A stretch of 64,000 bases of DNA from Streptomyces sp. S.PB5 (GTDB lineage Bacteria; Actinomycetota; Actinomycetes; Streptomycetales; Streptomycetaceae): positions 124,001 to 188,000 of the forward strand of contig NZ_JAQMWP010000002.1 in NCBI RefSeq assembly GCF_030403745.1, given 5' to 3'. The position numbers and the translations under genes are program-made. The notes under the pieces are model-generated. The model ran no database searches. It saw only the letters and a list, made by a program, of their open reading frames with translations, and had not been told where the DNA came from. Below, in pieces: positions 33,782 through 46,290 of this stretch (positions within the stretch are counted from its first letter, which is position 1; every line of letters starts with the position of its first letter).

Positions 33782-34636
33782 TCAGGCGGAGGCGCTGATC
33801 GCCGTAGCCGTCCGGACGAGCCGACGGCCGATGTCATCGATCTGTTCCTGGGGGCGCGCGACAAGGGGATGCACGGCGAGCAGCAGCGCCACACGTCCCC
33901 GGTGGTCGAACACCGGCGCGGCGACGGCGGCCACCGGTTGTTCCCGACGGGCGGAGATGTCGGGGAAACCGAGCGCGGTGAACTCCACCAGCAACTGGTC
34001 GAGCACCCCGCGGATGCTCGGGGGGAGCGCGATCGCGCCGCTGTCGAGCGTGTCGACCAGGCTGGCGGCACGCGCCACCGCGGGCGAGACGTAGTCCACG
34101 TCGAATCCGCGGTCGCGGGTCTGGGCGAGGATCTCCTCCAGGCGAGCGGCGATCGCCGGATCCGCGGAGGCGGCCCGCCCGATCCAGGCACGCCGTTCCT
34201 CATCGGTGTCCCAGGCCGCGAACCCCACCCCGAAGGGCGGCGCATACGGGATTCGGTCGCCCGGCCAGGGGCTCTCCCCTCCTTCGAACGCCGTGACCGC
34301 GAGGGAGTCGCCCACCTTCTCGCTCACCGAGGCGGCGTACCCGAACTCGGCGGCCAGCTCGACTGCAGCGGCCCGCGCGGCGGGCAGGAACGGCCGCGTG
34401 CCCACCGCCTCGGCCACCGGCGCCAGACCGGGGCCGAGCCGGAAGGTCTTGCCGGCCGGATCGCGGGTCACCCAACCGCGGTCGCAGAGGGTCTTCAGGA
34501 TCGAATGCGTCGTGGCCTGGGTCAGGTCGAGGTCGCGAGCGATGTCGGTGTAACGGAGGCCGTCGCCGCCGCGTCTGGCCAACAACTCGATGATGTCGAC
34601 CACGCGTGAGGTCGGCGCGGAGTTCGCCCCCCGCAT
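33782..34636 (-). CDS. IclR family transcriptional regulator
   Basis: A 284-residue IclR-type regulator. A winged helix-turn-helix lies at about 10-70 (RVVDIIELLARRGGDGLRYT, DLTQATTHSILKTLCDRGWV). The C-terminal effector domain from about 80 includes SVSEKVGDSLAVTAFEG and ends AVHPLVARPQEQIDDIGRRL. IclR proteins usually repress adjacent operons until a small acid is bound. The ATG at 34636 is supported by GGGAG six bases upstream; the frame runs on to 34825 without family sequence. It is divergent from the polyketide synthase and is its probable regulator. Confidence 0.88.
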   Translation of the reverse strand: MRGANSAPTSRVVDIIELLARRGGDGLRYTDIARDLDLTQATTHSILKTLCDRGWVTRDPAGKTFRLGPGLAPVAEAVGTRPFLPAARAAAVELAAEFGYAASVSEKVGDSLAVTAFEGGESPWPGDRIPYAPPFGVGFAAWDTDEERRAWIGRAASADPAIAARLEEILAQTRDRGFDVDYVSPAVARAASLVDTLDSGAIALPPSIRGVLDQLLVEFTALGFPDISARREQPVAAVAAPVFDHRGRVALLLAVHPLVARPQEQIDDIGRRLVRTATAISASA

Positions 34637-34842
34637 CCCGGCTCCCTTCCCGACCGTCCTCGGGTCGATTCTGCAAAGTTCAAAGAACCTATATCGACTA
34701 TTCGATGAGTGCAAGGCATGTCGCGTTCCCAGGAACGTGACGACGGCGAATCGGCCACAGGGCCGAACAGCCCCGAAATCGGTCGGCCTTTCGGCGACGG
34801 CACGATGCGAGTGCTGTCGCCGCACCAGAACATGGGACGCAC
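34637..34842. promoter_or_regulatory. Divergent promoter region of the IclR gene and PKS gene
   Basis: About 200 bases, locally AT-rich. It contains the inverted repeat ATCGA-CTAT-TCGAT at 34693-34706, extended by TGA, within the stretch where the two promoters should lie. It is a candidate IclR operator. Confidence 0.4.
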
Positions 34843-37800
34843 ATGACCACTGATGTTCCCGGCATTCCCGCGCAGGCGCAGGCGCAGTCGCAGGCGCACA
34901 CGGTGAACGGGGAAGCCCTGCGAAACCGGCTGGCGGCCCTGGCGCCGGCCGCCCAGCACTCCGCGCTGCGGGACCTGCTCAAAGCCCGGATCGCCGAAGT
35001 GGCGGACCATGACGGGGACGGCCATATCGACGTCCGGGCACCCTGGCGGCGGCTGGGTGTGTACCGCGACGTGGGGCAACGGCTGATCGCCGCGCTGGCC
35101 GAGGCGACCGGACTGCGGTTGCTCCCCACCACGCTGTTCGACTACCCGACCCCGGAGGCGCTCGCCGAACACCTGCGCGGCGAACTGCTCGGCACCGGGC
35201 GGGTACGAGAGGGCGCCGGGCCCGCCGCGGCCGCCGGCACGCTCGGTGCGACGTCCGGCGCCGGGCTCGCGGGCGCCGCGGACGATCCGGTGGTCGTCGT
35301 CGGCCTCGGCTGCCGACTGCCCGGCGGTGTGGAGTCGCCGGAGGCCCTGTGGCGGTTGGTCGCGGAGGGCAAGGACGTCATCGGCGGCCTGCCGGGCGAC
35401 CGCGGCTGGGACCTCGAGGGTCTGTACGACCCGGACCCGGCGCAGCACGGCACCGCGTACACCCGGTACGGCGGGTTCCTGGACGGCGTCGGCGACTTCG
35501 ATCCCGGGTTCTTCGGTATCGGGCCGCGCGAGGCGCTGGCACTGGATCCCCAGCAGCGGCTGATGCTGGAGATCTCCTGGGAGGCGATGGAGCGGGCCGG
35601 GATCGACCCCCACGAGCTGCGCGGCAGCAACACCGGTGTGTTCACCGGTGTCTCCCTCCAGGACTACGGGCCTGCCTGGCACGAGGCGCCGCAGGAGGCA
35701 CAGGGGCAGATGCTCACCGGCAACGCTCTGGGCGTCGGCGCCGGCCGCATCGCCTACACCTACGGGTTCGAGGGACCGGCCCTCACCATCGACACACAGT
35801 GCTCCTCCTCTCTGGTGGCCCTGCACGTGGCGGCGCAGTCGCTGCGCACCGGCGAGTGCGACCTGGCGCTGGCCGGCGGTGTCACCGTGATGTCGACGCC
35901 GGGCATGCTGCTGGAGTTCAGCCGTAAGCGCGGTCTGGCCCCGGACGGCCGCTGCAAGGCGTTCTCCGCCGACGCGGACGGCACCGGCTGGGCGGAGGGC
36001 GCCGGCATCGTCCTGCTCGAACGGCTCTCGGACGCCCGCCGGGCCGGCCGCCGGGTGCTGGCGGTGCTGCGGGCCAGCGGCATCAACCAGGACGGCGCGA
36101 GCAACGGCCTGACCGCGCCCAACGGCCCGTCCCAGCAGCGCCTGATCCAGCGGACCCTGGTCTCGGCCGGGCTGGGTCCGGCGGACGTGGACGCGGTGGA
36201 GGCACACGGCACCGGCACCGCGCTGGGCGACCCGATCGAGGCGGGCGCGCTGATCGCCACGTACGGCCGGGACCGGCCCGAGGGCCGACCGCTGTACCTG
36301 GGGTCGCTGAAGTCGAACATCGGGCACACCCAGGCGGCGGCGGGAGTGGCCGGGGTGATCAAGATGGTCATGGCGATGCACCACGAGCTGCTCCCGCGCA
36401 CCCTGCACGTGAAGGAACGGTCACCGCACGTCGACTGGTCCGCCGGCGACGTGGAACTGCTCCAGGACCCGGTGCCGTGGCCGCGGGCCCGCCGCCCGCG
36501 CCGGGCGGCCGTGTCCGCGTTCGGGGTGAGCGGCACCAACGCGCACGTCATCATCGAGGAGCCTCCGGCGCCCCCGGTGACGGCCGTCGCGACACCGCTG
36601 CCGGTGGTGGTGTCGGCGCGGACCGACGCGGCGCTGCGCGAGCAGGCCGGCAGGCTCGGCGCGCACCTGACCGACCACCCGGACACAGGTCTGCTGGACG
36701 TCGGGGCGACGCTGGCGGGCCGGGCCCGCTTCGAACACCGTGCCGTCGTCCTCGCGACCGACGTCGAAGAGGCGGCAGCGGCCCTGCGGGCCACCGCCGA
36801 GGGAGCAGCCGTACCGAATGTGACGAGTGGCAGCGTGTCGCCGCGGTTCGTGGACGGGCGGCTCGCGGCGCTGTTCACCGGGCAGGGCGGCCAGCGGCCG
36901 GAGATGGGGCGGCTCCTGTTCGCCGCCCACCCGGTGTTCGCCCGGACCCTGGACGAGGTGTGCGCCCGGATGGACGGCCACCTCGAACGCCCGCTGGGAC
37001 AGGTCATGTTCGCTCCCGAGGGCTCGGCCGAGGCCGCTCTGCTGAACGAGACCGCGTACACCCAGCCCGCGCTGTTCGCGTACGAGACCGCGCTGTTCCG
37101 CCTCGTCGAGTCCTGGGGCGTGGTCCCGGACCTGCTGCTCGGCCACTCCGTCGGTGAGCTGACGGCCGCGTACGTGGCGGGGGTCTGGTCCCTGGACGAC
37201 GCGTGCAGGCTGGTCGCCGCGCGCGGGCGGCTGATGCAGTCCTGCCGGGCGGGCGGCGCGATGGCCGCCGTACAGGCCACCGAGGACGAGGTCCTGGCAA
37301 CTCTGGCCGCGTGGGACGGAAGAGTGGTCGTGGCGACGGTCAACGGCCCGGCCGCCACCGTCGTCGCGGGCGACGCGGACGCCGTCGAAGAGGTCGCGGC
37401 GCTGTGGCGGGAGCGTGGCCGCAGGACCAAGCGCCTGACGGTCAGCCACGCCTTCCACTCCCCGCACATGGACGAGATGCTCGACGCCTTCCGAGAGGTC
37501 GCCGCGCAGGTCACCTACCGGCCCGCGATGCTGCCCGTCATCTCCAACGTCACCGGCCAGGCCGCCACCGACGAACAGCTCTGCTCGCCGGACTACTGGG
37601 TGCGGCACGTACGTGAGGCGGTCCGGTTCGCGGACGGCGTCCGCCGCCTGCACGATCTGGGCGCGACGGCCTTCCTGGAACTCGGCCCCGACGCGGTGCT
37701 GACCGCCATGGGAGCCGGCTGTCTGCCCGACGACGCCGTCACGGTCTTCGCGGCGACGGCGCGGGCCGGACGCCCCGAGGACGTGGCCCTGGCGACGGCC

Positions 37801-40566
37801 CTGGCCGAACTGCACGTACGCGGTGTCGACGTCGAGTGGCCCGCGTTCTACGAGGGCCGGGGCGCGCACCATGTCGACCTGCCCACGTACGCCTTCCAAC
37901 GCAGGCGCTACTGGCTGGAGCCGGCCACCCGTACGGCGGCGCTCGCGCCGGAGCCCTCGGATCCGGCCGGCTGGCGGTACCGCGTTCAATGGCGGCCGTT
38001 CATGCCCGCGCCCACCGCGGCGCCGCCGTCACTGTCGGGGGTGTGGCTGCTGCTCACCCCGACGGGCGAAGCGGAGAGGGAGCTGGTCGAGCGCGTGGCG
38101 TGGACGGTCGACCGTCTCGGCGGCCGGGCGGTGACGGTACCGGTCGGGCGCAAGGACGCGGACCGCCGGCGGATGGCGGAGCTCCTGGAGAAGCAGATCG
38201 CCGACGCGGGGCATGAGCTGGGCGGCGTCCTGTCGCTGCTCGCCCTGGAGCCCACCGCGCACACCGATCACCCCGCGGTCACCGAAGGTCTCGCCGCGAC
38301 CTGCGCGCTCGTCCAGGCACTGGCCGACCTGGAACTGGAGTCCCCCCTGTGGTGCGTCACGCGGTCCGCGGTCGCCACAGCCGACGACGATCCGGTAGCC
38401 GCCCCCGACCAGGCCATGGTGTGGGGGCTCGGCCGGACCCTCGCTCTGGAACGGCCGCGCGGCTGGGGCGGCCTGATCGACCTGCCCGCGGGGCCGGACG
38501 ACGACGAAACGCTGCTGTGGTTCGGCGTCGCCCTCGCCTCGTCGGAGGGCGAGGATCAACTGGCCGTGCGCAGCCACGGGTTGTTCGCTCCTCGCCTGAC
38601 GCGAGCCGAGGACACCGGTGCCGAAGACGCCGGCGAGTGGCGCCCGCGGGGCACCGTGCTGATCACCGGCGGCACGGGCGCGCTCGGCGCACGGACCGCC
38701 CGATGGCTGGCGGCGCACGGCGCACGGCGTCTGGTGCTGGTCAACCGCCGGGGGCTTCAGGCGCCGGGAGCGGCGCAGCTGGTCGGCGAGCTGTCCGGGC
38801 ACGGCGTGCACATCTCGGTCGAGGCGTGCGACATGGCCGACCGGGACCAGGTCGTACGGCTGCTGGAGTCGATACCGCCCGGCGAGCTGACGGCCGTGGT
38901 GCACGCGGCCGGAGTCGGCGGTCGCTTCGTCCCGCTGACGGACATGGACCTCGCGGAGTTCGCCGACGGCGTGGCGGCGAAGGCCGCGGGGGCCGCCCAT
39001 CTGCACGAGGCACTCGGCGACACCGAACTGGACGCGTTCGTCGTCTTCTCGTCCGTCTCCGCCACCTGGGGGAGCTCCGGACAGACCGCCTACGCCGCGG
39101 GCAACGCCTTCCTCGACGGCCTCGTCTGCCACCGCCGGGCAAGGGGCCTGGCCGCCACCTCGGTGGCCTGGGGCCCCTGGGGCGAGGCAGGCATGGGCGC
39201 CGAGGCGGAGATGCGGCAGTTCCTCGCCCGGCGCGGCCTGCCGCCCATGGATCCCGTCGAGGCCACCGAGGAGCTGGGGCGGGCGGTCGCCTCGGGGGCG
39301 ACCATGCTGACCGTCGCCGATGTCGACTGGGACCGCTTCCTGCCGCCGTTCACGGCGACGCGGGCGAGCCGGTTCTTCGAGGAGATCACGCCGTCGCCCG
39401 CGTCTTCCGCGACGGGTGCGCCGGGCCGGTCGGACACGGAGGCACCACAGGCAGTCCGGATCACGGACCCCCTGCTCCTCGTGCGGACGGAGGCCGCCGC
39501 GCTCCTCGGCCACGCCTCACCGGACGAGATCGACCCGTCCCGCCGCTTCCTGGAACTCGGATTCGACTCGCTCACCTCGGTGCAGCTGCGGCAGCGGCTG
39601 ATGACCGCCAGCGGGCTGCCGCTCGCCACCCCCGTGGTCTTCGAACACCCCACACCCGAACAACTCGCCCGCCATATAGAGGAGTTGGCGACAGTGCAGC
39701 ACCAGGACACCGCCGCGTCCCCGTTGGACGACAACGGGCTGGGGGTGCGTGGCCTCTACCGGCGCGCCTGTGAGATCGGCAAGTTCTTCGAGGGGATCCG
39801 AGTCCTCCAGGCCGCCGCCAAACTGCGGCCCGTGTTCACCGAGGCGGCGGAGTTCGGCCGCACGTGCGAACTCGTGCGCCTAGCCTCCGGCCCCGAACAG
39901 CCCGCGCTCGTCTGTCTGCCGTCGATGGTGGCCCCCTCGGGCCCCCACAACTTCGGCCGCCTCGCGCTGCACCTGCACGGACGGCACGACGTGTACGCAC
40001 TGCCGCTGCCGGGCTTCGGCGACGGGGACCCGCTGCCCGCGACGAGCGATCTCATCGTGGAGATGCACGCCGAGGCCGTGGTCCGCGAGCTGGGCGACAC
40101 TCCGTACGCCCTGGCCGGCTACTCCTCCGGCGGCTGGCTGGCGCTCGCCGTCGCGGCCCGGCTCGAAGCCGACGGGCACTCTCCACGGGCGGTCGTTCTG
40201 CTCGACACCTGGTTCCCCAAGGACGACCTGTCCGCGGAGCAGGTCGAGGAGCAGCTCACGGGCGTCGCCGTCAACGACCACGCCTTCGCCCTGATGACGG
40301 AGGCCCAGGTGACCGCGCAGGGCGCCTATCTGGAACTGTTCGACGGCTGGCAGCCCCAGCCCGTGGCGGCGCCGGTCCTGCTGGCGCGGGCCGGCGAGCG
40401 GATGCCCCAACGGGAGCACGCCGAGGGCGCGGTACCGCCTCAGTGGGACGCTGCCTGGGATTTCGAGCACGACACGCTCGATGCCCTCGGCAACCACCAG
40501 ACGATGATGAACGAGCACGCGGCCACCAACGCGGGAGCGCTCAGCGACTGGCTGCGCCGCCTGTGA
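34843..40566 (+). CDS. Single-module type I polyketide synthase (carrier-like)-KS-AT-KR-ACP-TE
   Basis: A 1907-residue modular synthase. Residues about 45-125 resemble an acyl carrier domain, but the phosphopantetheine Ser is replaced (LGVYRD against LGFDSL in the real ACP). The KS (148-570) has Cys320, His455 and His495, with TIDTQCSSS instead of the usual DTACSSS. The AT (about 660-960) has GHSVGE with Ser769 and HAFH at 869-872, predicting malonyl-CoA. The KR (1270-1450) has TGGTGALG, Ser1404, Tyr1417, Asn1421 and Trp1409 without LDD, so A-type. The ACP carries Ser1576 and the TE Ser1761 (GYSSGG). There is no DH or ER. The TE should release the product as an acid or lactone. Starter and cycle number are unknown. 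Confidence 0.95.
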   Translation: MTTDVPGIPAQAQAQSQAHTVNGEALRNRLAALAPAAQHSALRDLLKARIAEVADHDGDGHIDVRAPWRRLGVYRDVGQRLIAALAEATGLRLLPTTLFDYPTPEALAEHLRGELLGTGRVREGAGPAAAAGTLGATSGAGLAGAADDPVVVVGLGCRLPGGVESPEALWRLVAEGKDVIGGLPGDRGWDLEGLYDPDPAQHGTAYTRYGGFLDGVGDFDPGFFGIGPREALALDPQQRLMLEISWEAMERAGIDPHELRGSNTGVFTGVSLQDYGPAWHEAPQEAQGQMLTGNALGVGAGRIAYTYGFEGPALTIDTQCSSSLVALHVAAQSLRTGECDLALAGGVTVMSTPGMLLEFSRKRGLAPDGRCKAFSADADGTGWAEGAGIVLLERLSDARRAGRRVLAVLRASGINQDGASNGLTAPNGPSQQRLIQRTLVSAGLGPADVDAVEAHGTGTALGDPIEAGALIATYGRDRPEGRPLYLGSLKSNIGHTQAAAGVAGVIKMVMAMHHELLPRTLHVKERSPHVDWSAGDVELLQDPVPWPRARRPRRAAVSAFGVSGTNAHVIIEEPPAPPVTAVATPLPVVVSARTDAALREQAGRLGAHLTDHPDTGLLDVGATLAGRARFEHRAVVLATDVEEAAAALRATAEGAAVPNVTSGSVSPRFVDGRLAALFTGQGGQRPEMGRLLFAAHPVFARTLDEVCARMDGHLERPLGQVMFAPEGSAEAALLNETAYTQPALFAYETALFRLVESWGVVPDLLLGHSVGELTAAYVAGVWSLDDACRLVAARGRLMQSCRAGGAMAAVQATEDEVLATLAAWDGRVVVATVNGPAATVVAGDADAVEEVAALWRERGRRTKRLTVSHAFHSPHMDEMLDAFREVAAQVTYRPAMLPVISNVTGQAATDEQLCSPDYWVRHVREAVRFADGVRRLHDLGATAFLELGPDAVLTAMGAGCLPDDAVTVFAATARAGRPEDVALATALAELHVRGVDVEWPAFYEGRGAHHVDLPTYAFQRRRYWLEPATRTAALAPEPSDPAGWRYRVQWRPFMPAPTAAPPSLSGVWLLLTPTGEAERELVERVAWTVDRLGGRAVTVPVGRKDADRRRMAELLEKQIADAGHELGGVLSLLALEPTAHTDHPAVTEGLAATCALVQALADLELESPLWCVTRSAVATADDDPVAAPDQAMVWGLGRTLALERPRGWGGLIDLPAGPDDDETLLWFGVALASSEGEDQLAVRSHGLFAPRLTRAEDTGAEDAGEWRPRGTVLITGGTGALGARTARWLAAHGARRLVLVNRRGLQAPGAAQLVGELSGHGVHISVEACDMADRDQVVRLLESIPPGELTAVVHAAGVGGRFVPLTDMDLAEFADGVAAKAAGAAHLHEALGDTELDAFVVFSSVSATWGSSGQTAYAAGNAFLDGLVCHRRARGLAATSVAWGPWGEAGMGAEAEMRQFLARRGLPPMDPVEATEELGRAVASGATMLTVADVDWDRFLPPFTATRASRFFEEITPSPASSATGAPGRSDTEAPQAVRITDPLLLVRTEAAALLGHASPDEIDPSRRFLELGFDSLTSVQLRQRLMTASGLPLATPVVFEHPTPEQLARHIEELATVQHQDTAASPLDDNGLGVRGLYRRACEIGKFFEGIRVLQAAAKLRPVFTEAAEFGRTCELVRLASGPEQPALVCLPSMVAPSGPHNFGRLALHLHGRHDVYALPLPGFGDGDPLPATSDLIVEMHAEAVVRELGDTPYALAGYSSGGWLALAVAARLEADGHSPRAVVLLDTWFPKDDLSAEQVEEQLTGVAVNDHAFALMTEAQVTAQGAYLELFDGWQPQPVAAPVLLARAGERMPQREHAEGAVPPQWDAAWDFEHDTLDALGNHQTMMNEHAATNAGALSDWLRRL

Positions 40567-42291
<1,725 letters not shown>

Positions 42292-42349
42292 GCTCCTCGC
42301 TCGACCCACTTCGGCAAGCCGTTCATCGGCAGGCAAACGGCTCCCGACC

Positions 42350-42790
42350 TCACAGGCCGGCTTCCTCCAGCAGTCCGGCGTACGCGCGGTGGAGGCCGGC
42401 CACGGACGCCTCGTCCGCGAGGTCGTAGTCCTCGCCCTCTCTCGCGTCGCCGCTGACGAGCCGGCTCATCGTGACCTCGGTCCGGTCGACGGACACGGGA
42501 CGGTCGCTCCCCGGTCACCCCCGACGACATCCAGCACGCCCCGCGCCTCGTCCAGGGCAGGCGAATCACCAGCGCATACGGGGCCTGACGCGGGCGAGGT
42601 GAGCATCGCCTTGAGGATGCGTTGCAGCGCAACGCGGTCCTGGGGGTGACCCTCGCCAACCTGCGGTCGTGCTCCGCCGCGAGGGCCGCAAGTGCCCGAT
42701 CGCGTGCTTGCGGCCCTCGTCGGTCAGTACGAGCCGGTGACGCCGCAGGTCCGCCTCGTCGATCTCGTGGCGGATGAGGCAACCTGGCTC
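42350..42790 (-). pseudogene. Degenerate MarR-family regulator and unknown 3' piece
   Basis: On the minus strand, RHEIDEADLRRHRLVLTDEG and RKHAI (about 42697-42777) are the wing of a MarR-type winged helix. ALAALAAEHDRRL follows in a different frame (about 42657-42700), and a third frame ends EGEDYDLADEASVAGLHRAY near 42350-42410. At least two frameshifts and a missing N-terminal half show it is dead. It may once have regulated the exporter. Confidence 0.5.
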
Positions 42791-42958
42791 GGTCGCTGTC
42801 GCTCGCGACGGCTGGGAACCGTCGTCCCGGCGCCCCGACGAACGTGTTGGCGGTGCCGGTCGAGGACACCGCACCCCGGCACGCCGCCCTGCGACGCCAC
42901 ACCATGCTCGACTCGTTCTCGACCAATAGCACAATCCGTCCCACTCGGAGTGACAGCG

Positions 42959-43363
42959 ATGACGCCGACGTTTGAACCCGCACGCGAAACAGAGCCCCTG
43001 CACATCGCGAAGAAGTACATCTCCTGCTACAACGCCCAGAACTACGACGAGTTGACCACGATCCTGCACCCGAGGTCGTTCCGGTTCTCCCACCACAATC
43101 GCGGCGTCTACGCCGAGTCCGCGGCCGAGTTCGTGGACCTGCTGCGCCGCATGGGCGCCGAGGTCTTCCCGGACCGCCGTTTCACCGCGATCCGCAGCGC
43201 GCACGTCTTCGACGATGTCGTCCTGCTGGACACCAGGTGGAGCGGCCGGCCGATTGTCACCGTCCCCGGCCGGTTCGAGGCGGGCACGGAGCTGATCATG
43301 TACATCAAGTCGTTGATCGTGGTCAATGACGGTGTCATCAGCGAGATCCGCGACCACAACTGA
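42959..43363 (+). CDS. NTF2/SnoaL-like protein (ketosteroid-isomerase type)
   Basis: A 134-residue single-domain protein. The opening helix is HIAKKYISCYNAQNYDELTT, followed by the strand FRFSHHNRGVY, ESAAEFVDLLRRM and the closing strand IVVNDGVISEIRDHN. It belongs to the SnoaL-like side of the NTF2 fold but is only distantly related to the two at 32698-33737. GGAG at 42947-42950 is eight bases before the ATG. Possible roles are cyclisation, dehydration or isomerisation of a polyketide intermediate (inference from position). It is separated from the exporter by the MarR relic. Confidence 0.82.
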   Translation: MTPTFEPARETEPLHIAKKYISCYNAQNYDELTTILHPRSFRFSHHNRGVYAESAAEFVDLLRRMGAEVFPDRRFTAIRSAHVFDDVVLLDTRWSGRPIVTVPGRFEAGTELIMYIKSLIVVNDGVISEIRDHN

Positions 43364-43395
43364 CATTCAGCCACCTCGCCAACCGTTCCCCGCGG

Positions 43396-43520
43396 CTAGC
43401 CGCGGGAGTCCTTGCCGACGGTCTCGGCGGCCTTGATCGATTGGAAGTCGGTGACGGTCGCGCCCGCTCCGGCGGACACATCCGTGACCAGCTCCGCAAT
43501 CGCGGCTGCCGGGAGATGGG
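43396..43520 (-). pseudogene. C-terminal remnant of an unidentified gene
   Basis: A short minus-strand frame reads IAELVTDVSAGAGATVTDFQ and then SIKAAETVGKDSRG before a TAG at 43396-43398. It has the composition of a real protein end, but I cannot name the family. No start or upstream part is present. Confidence 0.3.
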
Positions 43521-43658
43521 CCGATCGCCCCTGAAGTGTTCATTGCTGTCCCGCCGGATCAAGCGGCTTCTGGCAGGACGTAGCCGTGGGCGACGTCGCG
43601 GCGTTCGGCGGGACGGGCTGTGCGGCAGATCAGTCTCCGGGGCATTCTGCTGCTCTTG

Positions 43659-44143
43659 CATGGAACGTGGTCTCGGCCGTGCTGGCGAACCTGTTCATGC
43701 ACTACGCGTTCGACCTCTGGCTCACCCGGACCTGTCCGGGCATCCAGTCCGAACGCTATGAAGAAGTCGGGCTGCGACTGCACCCCGACAAGACCCGGAT
43801 TGTGTACTGCAAGGACGGGAAACGGCGCGGCTCCTCCGAGCACACGTCGTTCACCTTCCTCGGATACACCTTCCGAGCCCGCTCGGCGTAGAACAGGAAC
43901 GGAGTGGTCTTCACCGACTTCCTGCCCGCGATCAGCAAGGACGCCCTGAAGAAGATCAGCCGTGAAGTCCGCTCATGGCGGCTCCACATGCGGATGCACC
44001 TCACCTTCTTCGAACTCGCGCGACGGATCGACCCCAGTGTGCGCGGCTGGATGCAGTACTTCGCGGAGTTCTACCGCTCCGAACTGCATCGTCTGGGCAT
44101 GGACTCCGACGTTCTAGTGATCAAGATGGCAAGAGCCGTGTAA
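43659..44143 (+). pseudogene. Group II intron reverse transcriptase/maturase, truncated and internally deleted
   Basis: Recognisable parts are VVSAVLANLFMHYAFDLWLT, then EVGLRLHPDKTRIVYCKDGK, TSFTFLGYTFRAR, the maturase segment SKDALKKISREVRSWRLHMR and RGWMQYFAEFYRS. In intact LtrA-like enzymes the YADD catalytic motif lies between the first two; here SERY runs straight into EEVGL, so the active site has been deleted. A TAG interrupts after FRARSA (about 43889). The N-terminal half is absent. Confidence 0.75.
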
Positions 44144-44166
44144 CGGGAGACCGTTACGCACGGTTC
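44133..44166 (+). ncRNA. Group II intron domain V
   Basis: A 34-base hairpin with GAGCCGTG at its 5' side and CACGGTTC at its 3' side, capped by a GGGAGACC-like tip. This is the size and ends of bacterial domain V, including the AGC of the catalytic triad. Confidence 0.75.
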
Positions 44167-44470
44167 TGTGGGAGCCCGGGGGCGACATTCCCCCGGGCGA
44201 CCCGACCACTCAGGCCCAAGCCCAGATGGAGACGGCTGTTCATGTCGACCTCGAACCGGCCGTAAGGCGAAAGCGCGAGCGCCTGAACTGCGCCGCACGC
44301 CGCCTCGACCGCTTTCAAAGCACTCCCGGATGTCGCCCTGGCGGTCGCACTGGGAGGGGACTGCCTAGCCTGCGGGCAGGCATCGGTCGGGGGCCGCGCC
44401 CGCCTGGCGTATCGCCGTGGCGGAATGGCTCTGCGGTTCTGAGCGTGCGCCGGCTCCAGGGCCGGAAAGG

Positions 44471-44498
44471 GACCCCAGCCGTTCGCACGGCTGGGGTC
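44471..44498 (-). terminator. Terminator of the GH62 gene
   Basis: GACCCCAGCCG and CGGCTGGGGTC form an 11-bp stem around TTCGCA, 25 bases beyond the GH62 stop. A near copy of this stem follows the xylanase gene at 49154-49192. Confidence 0.75.
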
Positions 44499-44522
44499 GC
44501 GATCACCGTCTGATCAGGCGGG

Positions 44523-46290
<1,768 letters not shown>

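Larger units (their letters stand above)
43650..44206 (+). mobile_element. Relic of a bacterial group II intron
   Basis: The 3' half of a group II intron. The reverse-transcriptase/maturase coding part (43659-44143) has an internal deletion and a stop. It is followed by a 34-base domain V and a domain-VI-like hairpin (GGAGCCCGGGGG / CCCCCGGGC), with the 3' end near CGACCCGAC at about 44206. The 5' part, including domain I and the N-terminal reverse transcriptase, is missing, so it cannot move by itself. Confidence 0.75.

Noticed and set aside
35791..35811. KSQ-type loading ketosynthase
   Set aside because: In KSQ the cysteine itself is Gln. Here the cysteine is present and only the preceding Ala is changed.
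44410..44500. tRNA-like stretch near TGGCGGAATGGCTCTGCGG
   Set aside because: No complete cloverleaf with T-arm and acceptor stem could be drawn. The following hairpin is a terminator.
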